From Diphasiastrum complanatum (lineage: Eukaryota; Streptophyta; Lycopodiopsida; Lycopodiales; Lycopodiaceae), in NCBI GenBank assembly GCA_029204225.1, contig CM055095.1, forward strand, positions 15,096,049 through 15,160,048: a stretch of DNA of 64,000 nt. Direction: 5' to 3'. The notes beneath the pieces were generated by a model, which did not search any database, was not told the DNA's origin, and saw only the letters and a list, made by a program, of their open reading frames with translations. Shown here piece after piece: positions 23,299 through 35,214 of this stretch. Made by a program: the position numbers and the translations under genes. Within the stretch, counting starts at the first letter, position 1. Every line of letters starts with the position of its first letter.

Positions 23299-23716
23299 TG
23301 TTATGGCCATATTCAGTTGTGGACATGGAATAGTCCTAATATGGTAGATTGGCCCTCCAGTGTTTGATCACGCCTAGATTTTATTCCACGTCGAGGCTTG
23401 TTGGTGACTAATGACCTTGAGAGGACTCAGACACTCTAATTGAGACATATGCAGTAGTGCATGTACGTGTGACTGATATAGGCAGGAGGTATGCATGAAG
23501 AGATGTGACTTATTTATAGTTGACCTGCATGGGGATTGCATGGGTTCATGCACAAGATCCTACTCTCTATATATTGAGGTGGTGATTATTCCGTCTACGA
23601 GAGTGGTCTAGGTTACCTGTAGAGCTCTTCTCCTCTTGCTATCACATGGCATGGCTTGGGGGCTAGATCCAAGAGGATTCTCCAGGAGGGATCTAGGATT
23701 GGTTGGGCGGTTTTGC
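23299..23716 (+). repeat. LTR of family D, left part (split by element B)
   Basis: It starts tgttatggccatattcag and has a TATA-like ctatatattgagg near 23,574. Related starts or internal blocks occur at 38,563 (solo LTR), 44,878 (partial) and about 58,230-58,350 (inverted). The interruption at 23,716 is repaired at 35,134 (tccataatc), matching the ttgctccata context of the solo LTR. Confidence 0.6.
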
Positions 23717-24398
23717 TGTTAAAAATTCACAATTCTAGCTTGACTAGTTTTGGTCATATGACTTGTAAATAGTTAGATGGTCATGATGTGGCTTGTCACA
23801 CGTGCCAAATAGCATAGGATTCCATTCATAAGGATGTTCTCAAGTAGACCTAAGTGTTAGAACCTTTGGAATGAGTCCAAATTATGCTTAGATACAAGGG
23901 AGAAAAAATAGGAGCTATTTTTGGTAATTTTTGCATTGTTGAGGGATCTCCAAGATTCCAACCCTAACTTGGTAGGGATGAAATATCCACCAAAATTAGC
24001 ATTAGGGATAGGTTTAGGGCTACTCATACCTGCCCAAAACCGTGATGGATCATGTATATATAGGTGATGATATCTCACCAAAATCAATCAAGCAATTTCA
24101 TGTTTTTTCTCTCATAATGGTGCAATTGCTCTCTATGTTCATAATTGTTTGAGTACTTGTGATTACTAATGATTATAGGATTGAATGTAGGTCTGGTGTA
24201 CAGTACTCAGACTGTGGGAGGCCGTACTTTCACACGTGTGAAGCCTTCTTCAAGGATTTGGGCCATTTAGTGAGGTTCAAGCATAGATTTTTGATGGATT
24301 TTGATGGTTCAACTTGTGCTAATCTTATGAAATCATAATCTATTGTTTCCCTCATCATTTCAAGTGTTTTAGGATCCTTATTTGCTATAATTTTTACA
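23717..24398 (+). repeat. 5' LTR of copia B
   Basis: 682 bp, 5'-tg...ca-3', with a TATA-like gtatatatagg near 24,054. Its pair is at 34,447-35,128. Confidence 0.95.
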
Positions 24399-24410
24399 TG
24401 GTATCAGATC
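24399..24410 (+). other. Primer-binding site of copia B
   Basis: tggtatcagatc directly follows the 5' LTR. It is complementary to the 3' end of plant initiator tRNA-Met, as is common in copia elements. Confidence 0.85.
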
Positions 24411-24978
24411 CTAAAGGCTGAAATGAGCTAAATCCTTGGTTTTCATTTAATTTGATCACAATTTTTGATCTAAATCTTGTGTAGATTGGATCTTAGCATC
24501 TAGTATTAATTCTAGAACTCAAAGTGAGTCAAATACATTGGAGATTGGTGTTGCGTGACTTCATTTGCAGGTGTTTAGGTGTCTAAAACCAGAGGCAAAG
24601 TTGAATTCAATTCACATTACCAAGATAGCAAGTTTTGCTTGCTCCAAGCATTGATTTCTAAGCGAGTTTTGGAGGTGATTTCATAGAGGAGGCTTTTTAG
24701 CATTCAAGGAGAGGGAAGATCAGAGTTTTGGGGACTCTTCAAGGCTATTCTAAGGTGTAGTAGGCACCTCCTAAAGTGATTTAGATTCAGTCCAACCATT
24801 GCTTGACTTATGCACCAAATTAGATCAATTTTTCATCAATTTTGATCATTTTTTGCTTGTGATTGGATAGTAGATTGTGTTGCATCCTCATTAAGTTCCA
24901 TTCTTTTACAAGTGATTTTAGGAAGTATATTAGGTTGCTGAAATTCACTCTTGATCAGATCATTTGGAAGCTTTAATG

Positions 24979-25628
24979 TGTGAAAGATTCAACTAGTTTC
25001 ATCACATTTTGCAATATTTCCATATTTGGCATATTGAGGCTAGAACTTGTTTTAGACTTAGAGGTTGACTTTTCAAAGTTAATTAGTCTAAATTTCATTT
25101 GAATAAACACTTTTTGAAAGTGTGGGAAAGATAGAATGCGAGTTTGAGTAGATTCAATTTGAATAAGTTGGGTACATTGAATCTAGACCCAAAATTGGTA
25201 GGGTTAGCATTTTGGTGGGAAAGCCAAGTGGCCAAATAGGGTTTGGACCTGCTATAAAAAAATGTAACTCGTGGAGAGAGTCATCTTCTCTCTTCTCTAT
25301 CTCATTTCATGCTTATACATGGTTCTCTTGGGTTCTACTATCCATTGGTGCACTATCTTGGTGATTGCTTGCAATTCTATGTGTAGAATGATCTATATTT
25401 GCTATTTTTGGATCCACACGTGTGAAATACAGTAGCTTGCTGGTTTTGTACGGACAGCAATAGTACATAATCATTTCATTCAAGTTTGATCAAGTTCTAT
25501 TAGTATTTGCATCTCAAATTGTGTGTAGATGCTGATTTTTCTACAGTGGTGAAATTGGTAGTGTATTTCTCTTTCTAACCAAAGATCATTCAAGTAGATT
25601 GGATCTTAAGGATCTGAAATCTTTCACA
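24979..25628 (+). repeat. 5' LTR of copia C
   Basis: 650 bp with termini tgtgaaag/ctttcaca and a TATA-like ctataaaa near 25,253. Its pair is at 29,947-30,597. Confidence 0.95.
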
Positions 25629-25640
25629 TGGTATCAGAGC
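25629..25640 (+). other. Primer-binding site of copia C
   Basis: tggtatcagagc right after the 5' LTR; initiator tRNA-Met type. Confidence 0.9.
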
Positions 25641-26200
25641 TTGTGTTTCAGGTTATGAAGGAGGAAATCAGATCTATCAATGATTTGGTGAAGATATCAA
25701 GTCTAGAGCATGCTAGAGAGGATTCTACACCAAAATCAGATTTTTTGCTTTTGTAGATTGGATCTTTTGTAGATCAAAACACTAAATAGGTCAATATACT
25801 TGTTCAATTCCGTTTTTTGAATTCACATGCTGGATTTGGCCGATGTTTGGATCATTGGTTCAGCCTAAGTGGTGGCTTATAGATTGCATATCAAATTTTC
25901 AACATTTGCATGTAGATTTGGAATAGTCAATTTTTTGTGATTTTGTCAAAACCCTAATTTTGATTGGATCTCTAGATAGTGAGGTTGCTGGACTTCATTT
26001 GAGTGTGTTTCAATCTTAGGAAGTGGCAAAAGTCATTAGATTGAGGATAGATCATAGGTTGATCAAGATTCCATGATTCTATGTGTTGATTTGCTTGGAT
26101 AAGTGCTAGAAGAGAATTTGTGAGATAGTTTCAAATCTTGGTGATTTCTTTTGAAAGCATTTGTTGTTGTTCAAAGGAGTGCTTTGTGCATTGAAACAGG

Positions 26201-28285
26201 TTGAAAGAGGAGAAGATCAGGTCATTTCTACATGGAACCTCAATTGGAGTCATGTTGGAAGCAAATGATAGGCTTACCTCAAGTAACTATTCATTATGGA
26301 AAGTGAGGATGAATGATGTTTTGGATATTGTTGTAGGTTTGGAGGAGAGACCAGCAACACAACAAGATCAATTGAGGTATGACAAGAGGGCCAAGAAGGC
26401 TCTACACATGATAAAGATGAATGTTACCAATAAACTTCTCAAGGAAGTTGGTAAGTGCACATCATCTTTGGAAGCTTGGAATTCATTGAAGAAGCTTTAT
26501 GAATCCAAGTCTACTTCTAGAGTGTTGACTCTAAGAAGACAAATCTTTCTTGTTTGCAAAATAATGAAGAAAGTCCAAGTACTTTTGTTTTGAGAATGAA
26601 AGCATTGAATGATGAGTTAGCTTGCATAGATGAAAGCATTAAGGAAGGAGAGCTTATTCAAGTGATTCTTAATGGCTTGTTGGGTGCTCATGCTAACATT
26701 GTTCAAAGTATTGCTATTCAAAAGACTTTGCCAAGTTTGATGGATCTTCAATAGATCTTGATCAATGAGGAATATAGGCTTCAAGCAAGAGGTGGATCTA
26801 CATCGACACTTCAAGAGGATGCTATGTTCACAAAGGGCAAATTCAAGGGCAAAACCAAAAGCAAGTGGTCTAAAGGGCAAGATCAAGTGGATGCTTCTTC
26901 AAGTGGCAAAAAGAAGGATAGATCAAAGCTCAAGTGCTACTATTGTGGCATCAAAGGACACTTTGCAAGTGAGTGCTACAAGAAGAAGAGAGATCGAGGA
27001 GACAAGCAAGGTAATCTTACTCTTGATGAGGATGGTTTGGATGTGCAAGATGCAAATGATGATGATTTTGTGATGTCTTCATGTATGCTTGCTAATGATG
27101 GAGATCTAGATCCTTGGTGGATTGATAGTGGAGCAAGTTCACACATGACCTTTCACAAAGAGTACTTCACTTCTTTGTTGGCATATGGAGATGACAAGAG
27201 GGTGATCTACACGGCCAATGATGGTGAGTGTGCAATCAAAGGGATTGGCACAATTCCTATTTCTCTCTCTACAAATAGGAATGTTCATTTGGATGATGTC
27301 TTGTTTATTCCATCTATTACCAAGAATTTGCTTAGTGTGAGTCAAATGCTAAGTAAGGGCCTCAAGGTGGAGTTTGATGGAGATGCTTGTTTGATCAAAA
27401 GGAAGGATGTCTTGATTGGAAAAGGTAAAAGACAAGGGAAGTTGTTCAAACTTGATGCTTGTGTTATTGCTAACCAAGTTGGATGTGTTGCAAGGGAGCA
27501 AATTTCTATTCAAGAGGTTTGGCACAAAAGGATGGGACACCTCAACTCCAAGTCATTGGAGGTAATGGCAAGGAAGAAGGTTGTGATTGGTCTTCCAAGT
27601 TCCTTAAGTAATGACAAGCATGTTTGTGAGTCTTGTGCTTTGTCTAAGCCACATAGACTACCTTATACTAGATCTATTTCTAGATCTACAAAGCCTTTTC
27701 AACTTGTACATTCGGATATTCATGGATTTACTACAATTAGCAATAGTGGAGCTAAGATGTATGTAACATTCATTGATGATTTTAGTAGATTTTGTTGGAT
27801 CTATCTACTAAAGAGCAAGGATGAAGTGTATGATGTCTTTGTCAAGTTCAAGAATGCAAGGGAGAACCAATTCTTCACAAAGATCAAGTGCTTGAGAGGT
27901 GACAATGGTGGTGAGTACATATCTAACAAGTTCAAGGCCTTTTGTGATGAGCATGGGATCAAGAGGGAGTATACAACATCAAGGACCCCACAACAAAATG
28001 GAGTGGCTGAAAGGAAGAATAGAACTTTATGTGAAAGTGCTAAAGCTATGAGGTTAAGTGCTAATCTTGACAAACCATTTTGGGATCAAGCTTTGTTGTG
28101 TGCCAATTTCTTGTGCAATAGGTGGCCGAGTGCTATTTTGGATGGAAGGACACCTTTTGAGATGCTATTCAAGAGGAGGCCGAGTGTCAACAAGAACCTT
28201 TGGATGCACATGCTATGTCTCTTGATGATAGGACCAAGGAGTATCCATCTTCAAGAAGAGGTATTTTTGTTGGATATAGTGAGGT
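26201..28285 (+). pseudogene. Copia C gag, protease and integrase, frameshifted
   Basis: Gag of the UBN2 type (NDRLTSSNYSLWKVRMNDVL, KLYESKSTSRVLTLRRQIFL) shifts frame near 26,555 and meets a TAG at 26,752. The long frame 26,758-28,287 then carries the zinc knuckle CYYCGIKGHFASEC, the protease motif WWIDSGASSHMT, the pre-integrase block VWHKRMGHLNS and the integrase DDE region (LVHSDIHG, CLRGDNGGEYIS, RTPQQNGVAERKNRT). It ends abnormally after FKRRPSV, with a small deletion or shift near 28,180. Confidence 0.9.
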
Positions 28286-28683
28286 GAGTAAAGCATACAA
28301 GGTTTACATTCCTTCTACTAACAAAGTGATTGTTGGTAGAGATGTCATTTTTGATGAGGGAAACATTCCAAAGGTGTCTTCAAGCATGATTGATGGTAAA
28401 GTAGATGGATCTAACATTCTTGATGTTGATGAGAAGGATCCTACTTTGGATGGTGGTGATGATGAACCTTCATCAAGTCAAAAGCCAAGGAGAACATCAA
28501 GAGAAAGACAAGTACCTTCAAGGCTCACATATGATCAAAAGGGTAAGCAAGTAGTTTCTGGAAATTATGTTGCTTTCCTAACCTCTTTGGATGATCCTAC
28601 AAGTGTAGATCAAGCAAGGAAAGAAGAGGAGTGGATCCAAGCAATGGATCTTGAGTATCAAGCTCTTATGAAGAGTGGAACAT
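28200..28683 (+). pseudogene. Copia C integrase C-terminal part up to the RT boundary
   Basis: The shifted frame has RRGIFVGYSEVSKAYKVYIP, SRLTYDQKGKQVV and EEEWIQAMDLEYQALMKSGT, the usual end of copia integrase and the first residues of the RT domain. Typical RT sequence should follow (W-LV-P-G-...WVFK); instead the frame runs on into unrelated residues. Confidence 0.85.
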
Positions 28684-29710
28684 CTTTTGGAAGATCTTCT
28701 TGTGTACATGGAGCTATGCAAGTGGATGGATGTTATCTTGCTGTAAAATCAAATATTGGATCTGGAAAACAAAGTTTGTTCAATGACTTTGATGATCAAG
28801 TTGAAGATCAAGAAATTGATCTCAAAGCGCTTCAACTAGTCAAAAGGGAAGTTGGCAATTTGGAGCTAGTCAAGAGCATCAAAGGAGAGGTAATTGGCAA
28901 AGGTGTTATGGATATGTTTTTGCAGCATATTGAAGACTCAAGTAAGGTCAAAGGAGCAGCAATGAAGTGTTGTTCAAGTTTACTTTACTTTTTCTATCTC
29001 ATGTTTGAGCAATTTCATGTGGATGTGTGCAAATTGTCAAGATATGGTAAAACTAGCTACATTGGTGAGCATTGTTTTGATGTTGGATTTGTACTAGCAT
29101 TCTTGGCTGATTTTGCTGATGGAAATGAAGCTATTGGAGGTTAATTATGTCACTCATCCATGGCTAAGTTCTCAAGTGTTGAGCTACTTGGTGCCAATAC
29201 TTGGAGATTGTCAGTTTTTGGTGAATTCATGGTCATTTTCTTGTGTCAAGTAGATCTTGAAGATGGACTAGTGCAAACTACTTGGTTTATGGAGTCATGT
29301 GGTGCTGGATTTGCATCATTAATGTACTCACCTACTCATGGATTTCCAAGGTCTGATGGTTTCTTGTGGCAAGATGAAGATGGAGGCTCATTCATGGAGT
29401 ATCATGGTGGATACAAGGCAACAAAGGACAAAGGAGGAGGAGACATGCAAGCAAAAGTTGATCACTCACATTTCTTGTTTGTTTGCTGTATTTTTCCAGA
29501 GAGTTCAGAGTTGGAAGCATGGTGGAATCATTTCATTTACATTCTATTTGATTCTTCATGTTCTAGTCACATTTTTACATGTAAAATTGATGTAAGAAAT
29601 AGTGAAGCATCCCAAGTGGACACTATTCTCTATATCAATTATGGTTGTTTCTATCTTGAGCATTACATGATCGTTGAAAGGAGATCTATTCTTAGGAAGA
29701 AGATCATTCT
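28684..29710 (+). other. About 1-kb non-retroviral segment replacing RT/RNase H in copia C
   Basis: The frame of copia C continues without a stop to 29,142 through residues with no RT character (for example VEDQEIDLKALQLVKREVGN, KSNIGSGKQSLFNDF, LAFLADFADGNEAIGG). A second frame (29,160-29,951) has SPTHGFPRSDGFLWQDEDGG and VCCIFPESSELEAWWNHFIY. No RT motifs, YVDD box or RNase H start are present. Base and codon style is similar to the flanking copia. The origin is unknown: a captured host transcript or an inserted element are both possible. Confidence 0.7.
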
Positions 29711-29951
29711 TATGATGGATCAAAGTTCTATTGTCAAAAACTATGCTAGGAGCAAGCATATTGAGATACAATATCATTTTGTGAGGGAGCGAGTCATTGC
29801 AAAGGAGGTGGAGCTTCAACATGTGTCTTCAAGGGAATGTGTAGCTGATATCTTCACCAAAGCATTGGGAAAAGACTTGTTCATGAAGCATAGGACCTCA
29901 CTTGGAGTATTATCAAAGTCTATGCTAAAACTAGTTGAAGAGGGAGTGTGA
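29711..29951 (+). pseudogene. Copia C RNase H C-terminal end
   Basis: YARSKHIEIQYHFVRERVIA, LQHVSSRECVADIFTKALGK and FMKHRTSLGV are the conserved end of copia RNase H. The same block closes element B (ARSKHIEICHHFVREMVQAK). It ends at TGA inside the 3' LTR start, after the polypurine tract. Confidence 0.9.
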
Positions 29952-30597
29952 AAGATTCAACTAGTTTCATCACATTTTGCAATATTTCCATATTTGGCAT
30001 ATTGAGGCCAAAACTTGTTTTAGACTTAGAGATTGACTTTTCAAAGTTCATTAGTCTAAATTTCATTTGAATAAACACTTTTTGAAAGTGTGGGAAAGAT
30101 AGAATGCGAGTTTGAGTAGATTCAATTTGAATAAGTTGGGTACATTGGATCTAGACCCAAAATTGGTAGGGTTAGCATTTTGGTGGGAAAGCCAAGTGGC
30201 CAAATAGGGTTTGGACCTGTTATAAAAGGATTTAACTCGTGGAGAGAGTCATCTTCTCTCTTCTCTATCTCATTTCATGCTTATACATGGTTCTCTTGGG
30301 TTCTACTATCCATTGGTGCACTATCTTGGTGATTGCTTGCAATTCTATGTGTAGAATGATCTATATTTGCTATTTTTGGATCCACACGTGTGAAATACAG
30401 TAGCTTGCTGGTTTTGTACGGACAGCAACAGTACATAATCATTTCATTCAAGCTTGATCAAGTTCTATTAGTGTTTGCATCTCAAATTGTGTGTAGATGC
30501 TGATTTTTTCTACGTTGGTGAAATTGGTAGTGTATTTCTCTTTCTAACCAAAGATCATTCAAGTAGATTGGATCTTAAGGATCTGAAATCTTTCACA
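29947..30597 (+). repeat. 3' LTR of copia C
   Basis: 651 bp, nearly identical to 24,979-25,628. Followed by the target duplication taatg. Confidence 0.95.
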
Positions 30598-30829
30598 TAA
30601 TGTTCTTTATAGAAAGAGGGTCAATTCTACTAGTATTGTCTACTTCAATCAAGCAAGTGCATTGTTTCTAGTATTCTATGATTTGATTTTGTTAGAGATC
30701 ATTCTTAGATCTTTATAGGAAGTCTATTACTGATCTTTTCAGGTTCCTAAGAAGTGGGATAAGGTAGACCTTCAATCAAATCAATAGAAGTAACCTTCAT
30801 TTGTGTCAAGTCCTTGATTAGGAGACTAG

Positions 30830-32746
30830 ATGGCATCTATAAATGCATATCTTTTGGATACTAATGAAAGGCTCAACAAAACTAACTATTCCATATGGAA
30901 AGTTAGAATGGAATCCATCATGATCATGCAAGATCTGATGGAAATTGTAAATGGTAAGGAGGGTGAACCTATTCATCCTCAAGAAAAAGCCAAATACATC
31001 AAGAGGTGCAATGTTGCACTACATTGCATAAAAATGAATGTTGCAAATGAACTCTTAAGAGAGGTAGGAGATTGCACTTCAGCTCAAGATGCTTGGGAGA
31101 CTTTGCAAAAGGTCTATGAATCCAAGAACCAAACTAGAATATTAGCTTTGAAGAATCAAATCTATAGAAGCTATCAAAAGAAAGGAGAGAGTGCACATAC
31201 TTTTGTCCTAAGAGTAAAGGAATTGAACAAAGAGCTAGCCTTTATAGGTGATCCTATCAAGGATGAAGAGCTTGCTCAACTCATATTGAATGGACTAAGC
31301 TTTGAATTTGACAATTTGGTTCAGGGATATGCAATTATGGGTAAGCTACCCATACTTGAAGAACTCCAAGGCACACTCATGGCCGAGGAATCAAGAAGGA
31401 GCCAAATGCAAGAGAGGATGGATAGGCTTTCCATCCAAGGTGGAGATGACCAAGTTCTCTTCACCAAAGGCAAAGACAAGTCCAAAGGCAAAGGATCAAC
31501 ATTCAAGAAGTCTACAAAGCTTGAGGATCAAGAAGGACCCTCAAAGACATCTCCATCAACCACCAAAGTCAAGAAGGACAAATCAAAGGTGAAGTGCTAC
31601 TATTGTAGCAAGATGGGGCATTATGCCTCGGAATGCTTCAAGAGGAAGCAAGATCAAAGCCAAGCCAACATGAGCAAAGAGGAGGAGGAGGAGAGTTCAC
31701 ATGAGGACTCTCTCATGATGTCCATATTTTTTTCAACAAGCTTCAAAGGAGAAGATCCTTGGTGGATTGACTCGGGTGCTAGTTCACACATGACTAGTAA
31801 AAGGGAGTTTTTCTCTTCTCTCTTATCTTATGATGGACCTATAAAGTCTATCTATACAGCAAATGATGAAGCTTGTAAGATTGAAGGAGTTGGTAGCATT
31901 CCCCTTTGCTTAGGATCTTCCAAAAAGATCAACATTGAAGGTGTTTTGTACATTCCTACAATAACAAAGAATCTACTAAGTGTTGGCCAAATGGTAGACA
32001 ATGGTTTCAATGTTGACTTTGCTTCAAATGAATGTTTCATCAAGAAGAAGAGTAAGATAGTGGCTAAGGGCACTAGACTTGGCAAACTTTATAAGTTGGA
32101 TGCATTTGTGGATACTAATGTTGTCATGTTGGCCGAGAAGAGAAAGATATCTACATTTACATTATGGCACAAAAGACTTGGACATGTCAACTCGGGTTCC
32201 ATGGAGGCTATGATCAAGGAGGAGTATGCTTTAGGCCTACCAAGGTCTATTGGGAAGGAAGACAAGGTTTGTGAAGCTTGTGATTTATCCAAGGCACATA
32301 AGAACTCCATCACAAAGTCATCTCATCCTCTTGAACTCATACACTCGGATGTGCACATTGCTAGCACCAAATCTAATGGAGGTTCATCCATGTTTTTAAC
32401 CTTCATTGATGACTACTCAAGATATTGTTGGGTGTTCTTACTTTCCTTCAAGTCTCAAGTATTTGATACTTTTGTAAAGTTCAAGTTGTTTGTGGAAAAA
32501 CATCATAATCATAGCATCAAGATTCTTAGAAGTGACAATGGTGGAGAATTCATCTCCAATGAGTTCAAGGCCTTTTGTGAGGAGGAAGGGATCAAGAAAG
32601 AGACTTCTTGTCCTTACACTCCTCAACAAAATGCAGTTGCTGAAAGAAGGAATAGAACATTATGTGAATGTTCTAAGGTTTTAAGATTAGATGCTTGTTT
32701 GCCCAAATCCTTTGGGGTGAGTCTCTTGTATGTGCAAACTACTTGA
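30830..32746 (+). pseudogene. Copia B gag, protease and integrase core
   Basis: The frame starts with ATG at 30,830 (MASINAYLLDTNERLNKTNY). Gag of the UBN2 type occupies about residues 1-230. The zinc knuckle CYYCSKMGHYASEC is near residue 255, the protease motif WWIDSGASSHMT near 312, the pre-integrase block LWHKRLGHVNSGS near 445, and integrase catalytic blocks LIHSDVH and RSDNGGEFIS near 506 and 567, then YTPQQNAVAERRNRT. The 638-residue frame is cut by a frameshift near 32,700 and continues in another frame from 32,705. This is the best-preserved retroelement frame in the window. Confidence 0.93.
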
Positions 32747-33708
32747 TGAATAGGGTGTCTTGCAAAGCAATTGAAGGCAAAACTCCTTATGAGGTGTTGT
32801 ATGGAAAGAAGCCCACTCTTAATCACTTGAAAGTTTTTGGGTGTATATGTTATGTGCATGTGCCATTGGAAACAAGAACCAAGGAGGATCCATCTTCCAC
32901 AAGAGGGATCATGCTTGGATATGCAAGCTCAAGCAAGGGCTACAAAGTCTATCTCCCATCCTTGAACAAATTTGTTTTTTCAAGGGATGTCATCTTTGAT
33001 GAACATCATATGCATATGCTTGAAGAAGGCTCAAGTGCTCCAACAATCAAGAAGAAGATGGCCGAGGAGCAAGATCTTGGTTTTGAAGAGGAGCTCATGG
33101 AGGAGCAAGCACCAAACCCACCTATCACACCAAGGAGATCTTCAAGGGCAAAAGTGGAGCCATCAAGGCTCACATATCAAGGCAAAGGACAGCAAGTTGA
33201 GTGTATCTCATCCACTTCTTATGCTTTATCTAGTTTTGAAGAACCATCTAATGTTGAAGACGCATTGAACTCCAAAGAATGGTATAAAGCTATGTTGGAT
33301 GAGTATGATGCTTTGATTGAGAATTAAACTTGGTTGCTTGTTGAGAGCCCTCAAAGGAATGTAATAGGATGCAAGTGGGTCTTCAAGCTTAAGTTGAATG
33401 CAAATGGGAGTGTTAACAAACATAAAGCAAGATTAGTTGCAAAAGGTTATGCTCAAGAGAGAGGGATAGACTACGAGGAAACTTTTGCACCCGTAGCCAA
33501 GATGGTCACAATAAGGCTAATCATTGCACTTGCATCACATTTTGGATGGATTCTATGTCAAATGGATGTCTCTAATGCTTTCTTGAATGATTTTTTGGAA
33601 GAGGATATCTATATGGAGCAGCCACAAGGGTTCATCAAGCATGGAATGGAGAACAAAGTATGCTGGAAGTATGCAAAAGTGTTGACACACCAATGGAGCA
33701 AGATGTAA
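32705..33708 (+). pseudogene. Copia B integrase end and RT start, with a stop codon
   Basis: The second frame has EGKTPYEVLYGKKPTLNHLK, GIMLGYASSSKGYKVYLPSL and EWYKAMLDEYDALIEN, then TAA at 33,325-33,327. The RT start follows in the same frame: [32 protein letters not shown] and [20 protein letters not shown]. After [11 protein letters not shown] (about 33,660) the RT breaks off. Confidence 0.92.
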
Positions 33709-34432
33709 AAGTGCCAAATGAAGATGATGAAAGATCCTTCATGGACATCACTTTGTTTGGGAAACTTATAGGTTCCTTAATGTGGATCACTATAACTAGA
33801 CCAGATCTTAGCTTTAGTGTATGTAGGTTGAGCCAATCCATGCAAAAGCCATTGAATATCCATTGGAAAAAGGCTAAGAGGATTCTAAGATACATCTCGG
33901 GTACATTGGATTTTGGGATTCTATATAGAGGAGATGTGATTAACCTTCATGCATTTAGTGATTCAGATTTTGCAGGGGACAAGAGGGATAGGAAATCAAC
34001 AAGTGCCTATTCAACTTTCATAGGAGAAGGTGTGATTTCATGGCTTTCAAAAAACAAGAAACTATATCTCTATCTTCAACTGAGGCCGAGTACAAAGCTT
34101 TGGCAACCACTACAAAGGAGGTACTTTGGATCAAGAGATTATTGGTGGAACTAAAGATCATGGATTCAGAGGAGGCACCAATCATCTACAATGACAATAT
34201 ATCATCCCAACACCTTGCATCTAACCCAATCTTCCATGCAAGATCTAAGCACATTGAGATATGCCATCACTTTGTGAGAGAAATGGTGCAAGCCAAGGAG
34301 ATTGCTTTGGAGCATGTTCCAAGCAATGAATGTGTAGCTGATCTACTTACTAAACCACTTCAAAAGACACCTTTTATGAAGTTCAGATCATCACTTGGAG
34401 TGATTAGTAAAACAATGATTGAACCAAGCTAG
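33660..34432 (+). pseudogene. Copia B RT end and RNase H, RT core deleted
   Basis: Sequence resumes with [14 protein letters not shown], which normally lies well after the YVDD box. It continues with GSLMWITITRPDLSFSVCRL, ISGTLDFGILY and SDSDFAGDKRDRKSTSAY. A frame change near 34,045 leads to ISLSSTEAEYKALA, ARSKHIEICHHFVRE and ADLLTKPLQKTPFMKF, ending at TAG 34,430-34,432. The palm segment with YVDD is absent, so this copy cannot encode active RT. Confidence 0.9.
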
Positions 34433-34446
34433 ATAGTGAGGATGAG

Positions 34447-35128
34447 TGTTAAAAATTCACCATTCTAGCTTGACTTGTTTTGGTCGTATGACCTGTAAAT
34501 AGTTAGATGGTCATGATGTGGCTTGTCACACGTGCCAAATAGCATAGGATTCCATTCATAAGGATGTTCTCAAGTAGACCTAAGTGTTAGAACCTTTGGA
34601 ATGAGTCCAAATTATGCTTAGATACAAGGGAGAAAAAATAGGAGCTATTTTTGGTAGTTTTTGCATTGTTGAGGGACCTCCAAGATTCCAACCCTAACTT
34701 GGTAGGGATGAAATATCCACCAAAATTAGCATTAGGGATAGGTTTAGGGCTACTCATACCTGTCCAAAACCGTGATGGATCATGTATATATAGGTGATGA
34801 TATCTCACCAAAATCAATCAAGCAATTTCATGTTTTTTCTCTCATAATGGTGCAATTGCTCTCTATGTTCATAATTGTTTGAGTACTTGTGATTACTAAT
34901 GATTATAGGATTGAATGTAGGTCTGGTGTATAGTACTCAGACTGTGGGTGGCCGTACTTTCACACGTGTGAAGTCTTCTTCAAGGATTTGGGCCATTTAG
35001 TGAGGTTCAAGCATAGATTTTTGATGGATTTTGATGGTTCAACTTGTGCTAATCTTATGAAATCATAATCTATTGTTTCCCTCATCATTTCAAGTGTTTT
35101 AGAATCCTTATTTGCTGTAATTTTTACA
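34447..35128 (+). repeat. 3' LTR of copia B
   Basis: 682 bp, pair of 23,717-24,398; followed by the target duplication tttgc (35,129-35,133). Confidence 0.95.
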
Positions 35129-35133
35129 TTTGC

Positions 35134-35188
35134 TCCATAATCTCTCTTCCTATCCTCATCTTAGGGGTTTTCCCTATTGGTCTTTACA
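35134..35188 (+). repeat. LTR D, right part after the B insertion
   Basis: tccataatctctc continues the LTR D sequence interrupted at 23,716. The comparable uninterrupted context, ttgctccata, is in the solo LTR at 38,563-39,083. The exact end is uncertain (tttaca at 35,188 is proposed). Confidence 0.4.
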
Positions 35189-35214
35189 CCTACATCCATC
35201 AAGACCCAGTAACC

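Larger units (their letters stand above)
24979..30597 (+). mobile_element. Copia-type LTR retrotransposon C, non-autonomous, nested in B
   Basis: The LTRs at 24,979-25,628 and 29,947-30,597 begin tgtgaaag and end ctttcaca, a perfect 8-bp inverted repeat. The target duplication taatg lies at 24,974-24,978 and 30,598-30,602. The LTRs differ at roughly a dozen sites by eye. The primer-binding site tggtatcagagc is at 25,629, and a polypurine tract, gaagagggag, lies just before the 3' LTR. The internal region keeps gag, protease and most of integrase, but RT and most of RNase H are replaced by unrelated sequence. Confidence 0.95.
23717..35128 (+). mobile_element. Copia-type LTR retrotransposon B (5.8 kb plus a nested 5.6-kb element C)
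   Basis: The LTRs at 23,717-24,398 and 34,447-35,128 are both 682 bp, start tgttaaaaattca and end ttttaca. By eye they differ at about a dozen sites. The target duplication tttgc flanks the element (23,712-23,716 and 35,129-35,133). A primer-binding site for initiator tRNA-Met, tggtatcaga, follows the 5' LTR, and a purine-rich gtgaggatgag precedes the 3' LTR. Element C is inserted in its leader at 24,979. Confidence 0.95.
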
